Shown: one piece after another, positions 13,750 to 15,759 of the stretch
How the letters are laid out: every line of letters starts with the position of its first letter
Position numbering within the stretch: position 1 is the first letter of the stretch
Source of the DNA: Terriglobales bacterium
Lineage (GTDB): Bacteria > Acidobacteriota > Terriglobia > Terriglobales > Acidobacteriaceae
NCBI GenBank assembly: GCA_015655365.1
Contig: JAATFE010000491.1
Location: 1-15,759 of the forward strand
Direction of reading: 5' to 3'
Length of the DNA stretch: 15,759 bases
Made by a program: the position numbers and the translations under genes
Notes under the pieces: generated by a model
The model's database searches: none
Told to the model about the DNA's origin: nothing
The model's input: the letters and a program-made list of their open reading frames with translations, nothing else

Positions 13750-15153
13750 ATGGCATTTGCGGTTTCGGCAGCGACTGTTCTCAATCCCTGGCTACAGATA
13801 CTTGCAGCTCTGGAAAAAAAGGTGATTCGCCAGTCTTTCGAGACCTGGCTCAAGCCCACGCGATATTCCCACGCGGCGGGCCGCACGCTCTATGTGCGCG
13901 TGCCCTCGCCCGAGTTTCAGCACATCGGGGACAAGTACGGCGACCTGATCCAGGAAGCCATCGACCTGCAATCGCTGGAGTTCGACGACGTGTGCTTTGT
14001 GACCGCGGAGGAGGACCCCTCGATTCCGCCGCAGCGCAAGGACGGCGGCTTCGGCCCGGTTCCCTCGCACGCCGCCACCGCCCCATCCGCTTCGGCATCG
14101 CGCACCCCGGTGCAGACCACCATCGATTGGGGCGCGGCGCAACTGAACGCGCGCTACACCTTCGACGCTTTCGTCATCGGCAACGGCAACCAGTTTGCCC
14201 GCGCCGCGGCCCTGGCAGTGGCCGAGCGGCCTTCCCGTGCGTATAACCCCTTGTTTCTGTATGGCGGCGTCGGCATGGGCAAGACCCATCTGATGCATGC
14301 CATCGGCCACGAGGTAAAGCGCCGTCAGCCCGGAGCCAGCATCTGCTACGTTTCGGCGGAAAAGTTTACCAATGAGATGATCACCTCGCTGCGCAACGAC
14401 CGCATGACCAGCTTCCGCGACCGTTTCCGCACCGTGGACGTGCTGTTGATCGACGACATCCAGTTCATCGCCCAGAAAGAGCGCACCCAGGAGGAGTTCT
14501 TCCACACCTTCAATGCGCTGCACGAGAGCATGAAGCAGATTGTGATTGCCTCGGACCGGCCGCCGAAAGAATTGGCGGAAATCGAGGACAGGCTGCGTTC
14601 GCGCTTCGAGTGGGGCCTGATCGCCGACATTCAACCGCCGGATCTGGAGAGCAAGGTCGCCATCCTGGAGAAGAAGGCCGAGCGCGAGCAGGTGGCGCTG
14701 CCCATCGACGTGGCCTTGTTTGTGGCTTCCAACGTCCGCACCAACGTGCGTGAGCTGGAAGGCGCCATGACGCGGCTGATCGCGTGGTGCCAGATGAACA
14801 AGATGGAGATCACGCTGGCCACCACCCAGCAGTGCCTCAAGCAGTTCATCGACATGCAGGTGCGCAAGATTACCATCGACGCCATTCAGCGCGCCGTGGC
14901 CGAGAACTTCGGCATGAGGGTCAGCGACCTGAAGCAGAAAAACAACTCGCGCAACGTGGTGGTGCCGCGCCAGATCGCCATGTACCTGGCCAAGCAGATG
15001 ACCGAAGCCAGCTTGCCGGAAATCGGCCGCCAGTTCGGCGGCAAGCACCACACCACCGTGATGCACTCGATCGGCAAGATCGACGAGCAGCGCCGCACCG
15101 ACAAGGACCTGCACCGCACCATCAACAAGCTACAAGAGCAGTTGAACGGCTGA
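13750..15153 (+). CDS. dnaA: Chromosomal replication initiator DnaA
   Basis: Binds DnaA boxes and melts the origin to start replication. The product is 467 residues from ATG 13750, which has AGGA 8 bases upstream; the frame stays open 76 codons further upstream but that part lacks DnaA-like sequence. Domain I starts at NPWLQILAALEKKVIRQSFETWL (12-34), and a Pro/Ala/Ser-rich linker covers about 90-125. The AAA+ core has Walker A GGVGMGKT (172-179) and Walker B VLLIDDIQF (near 231-239). Sensor and arginine-finger regions follow (RLRSRFEWGL). Domain IV carries the DNA-binding signature GGKHHTTVMHSIGKI near the end. It diverges from rpmH, an origin-type context, and converges on jag. Confidence 0.97.
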   Translation: MAFAVSAATVLNPWLQILAALEKKVIRQSFETWLKPTRYSHAAGRTLYVRVPSPEFQHIGDKYGDLIQEAIDLQSLEFDDVCFVTAEEDPSIPPQRKDGGFGPVPSHAATAPSASASRTPVQTTIDWGAAQLNARYTFDAFVIGNGNQFARAAALAVAERPSRAYNPLFLYGGVGMGKTHLMHAIGHEVKRRQPGASICYVSAEKFTNEMITSLRNDRMTSFRDRFRTVDVLLIDDIQFIAQKERTQEEFFHTFNALHESMKQIVIASDRPPKELAEIEDRLRSRFEWGLIADIQPPDLESKVAILEKKAEREQVALPIDVALFVASNVRTNVRELEGAMTRLIAWCQMNKMEITLATTQQCLKQFIDMQVRKITIDAIQRAVAENFGMRVSDLKQKNNSRNVVVPRQIAMYLAKQMTEASLPEIGRQFGGKHHTTVMHSIGKIDEQRRTDKDLHRTINKLQEQLNG

Positions 15154-15169
15154 CCACCTGCGGTGGGGC

Positions 15170-15247
15170 CAATTGCCTTCGGCGGGCCCGCGCCAGAAAA
15201 AGGCGCGGGATCGGGTTAGGGGCCGGAGTAGCCCCTGATGGCAATTG
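15170..15247. other. Structured element, possible three-way junction
   Basis: An outer stem CAATTGCC (15170-15177) pairs with GGCAATTG (15240-15247) and encloses two perfect hairpins. These are CCCGCGCC/GGCGCGGG (15187-15194 with 15202-15209) and AGGGGC/GCCCCT (15218-15223 with 15231-15236). It lies between the dnaA stop and its terminator. Function unknown; it could be a composite repeat or a transcript-end structure. Confidence 0.5.
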
Positions 15248-15273
15248 CACGATCACGAGTCAGCGAAAAACTA

Positions 15274-15310
15274 AAAAGCCCACGGCCCCGGTTCAGGGAG
15301 GTGGGCTTTT
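15274..15310. terminator. Bidirectional terminator between dnaA and jag
   Basis: AAAAGCCCAC (15274-15283) pairs exactly with GTGGGCTTTT (15301-15310) across a 17-base loop. It ends in TTTT on the plus strand and in TTTTT-TAG on the minus strand. It can stop transcription from both the rightward dnaA and the leftward jag genes, which converge here. Confidence 0.82.
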
Positions 15311-15337
15311 CTGCGTGATGCGGAGGGCCTTGCGCGT

Positions 15338-15759
15338 TTATCGGCGGGTAAAGCCTCTCGGCTTCATGGGCGGGGTAAACGGCAAATCCGTTTTGCCCTT
15401 GGGATAGACCACCAGGAAGCGCTCCTGGCCTTCGCCGGAGCTGGCCGTCTCCACGTCTTCAATGGCGCGGAAGGCGAGGTGGAGCAGGCGGCGCTCGCGG
15501 CTGTTGGTCGGCGGAAAGGCATAGGGAATGCCCGACGTGCGCACTTTTTCCGCGGCGGTTTCGGCGGTGAGCTTCAATTCCTCGGCATACAGGGCCTTGA
15601 AGTTGGCGGCGTCAAAGCTGACCAGACCGTGCTCGTGCTGGTCCAGGTGGAGTATCTGCGCGGCCAGGGTCTCCAGGGCGCGCAGCAGTTCGCCGTTGTG
15701 TTGAACCACCAGCGGCGTGTCCGGTCCGGCCAGTTCGACATAAATCTGGCGGTCCTCGA
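15338..15759 (-). CDS. jag: Jag/KhpB-type KH-R3H RNA-binding protein (partial)
   Basis: This leftward gene continues past the right edge, so only the C-terminal 139 residues are visible. They begin EDRQIYVELAGPDTPLVVQH, with NGELLRALETLAAQIL next, fitting the KH_II part of Jag. NSRERRLLHLAFRAI followed by TASSGEGQERFLVVYP is the R3H single-strand nucleic-acid-binding motif. A GTG at 15709 could be mistaken for a start, but the conserved KH sequence runs through it. Jag/KhpB is an RNA chaperone linked to cell division and envelope control in other bacteria. It usually lies next to yidC, but here it stands on the far side of dnaA and converges on it. Confidence 0.9.
   Translation of the reverse strand, partial: EDRQIYVELAGPDTPLVVQHNGELLRALETLAAQILHLDQHEHGLVSFDAANFKALYAEELKLTAETAAEKVRTSGIPYAFPPTNSRERRLLHLAFRAIEDVETASSGEGQERFLVVYPKGKTDLPFTPPMKPRGFTRR

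Noticed and set aside
13792..15114. 440-codon open frame antisense to dnaA
   Set aside because: dnaA is certain on the plus strand; the antisense product has no family features.

Overview
The window reads as chromosomal DNA of a GC-rich bacterium, most likely an Acidobacteriota member (Terriglobia/Acidobacteriaceae type). This rests on the protein style (for example a YidC with a Gly-rich N-terminus and a ScpA with a long Pro/Ala/Glu-rich leader), the gene neighbourhoods, and the dispersed intergenic palindromes ending in TCCCA and TGGGGCACCC. The assignment is inference from recollection of that group, not a database result.

Layout from left to right. Bases 1-346 hold no convincing gene but carry one palindromic repeat and part of another. 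A PiT-type phosphate transporter runs leftward (347-1963). Next comes a compact restriction-modification module (about 2262-4254): a leftward PvuII-like N4-cytosine methyltransferase followed by a 53-residue small protein, and a divergent, overlapping controller-endonuclease pair. The three R-M proteins resemble the PvuII system (CAGCTG), and an 18-bp perfect palindrome sits in the divergent promoter region. The endonuclease gene is clearly lower in GC than its neighbours, which points to horizontal acquisition.

A leftward housekeeping cluster follows: an M50 site-2-type protease (7234-7917), trpS (6084-7124), a small cupin (5718-6053), a cluster of three hairpins, and scpA (4261-5493). scpB, which often follows scpA, is not here; the endonuclease gene ends 6 bp beyond the scpA stop. 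A rightward EAL-HDOD protein with degenerate EAL motifs (8060-9331) ends on a clear intrinsic terminator. It converges on a left-handed beta-helix acyltransferase (9377-10102).

The right third is the replication-origin neighbourhood. The leftward rpmH-rnpA-yidD-yidC cluster (13231 down to 10379) covers ribosomal protein L34, RNase P protein, and the YidD/YidC membrane insertion factors, and ends at a strong terminator. dnaA runs rightward (13750-15153) across a 518-bp divergent intergenic region. It converges on jag/khpB, which runs off the right edge, with a structured element and a bidirectional terminator between them.

The most notable content is the complete PvuII-like R-M system with its putative operator, and the two families of intergenic palindromes. 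I found no CRISPR array, transposase, rRNA or tRNA gene.
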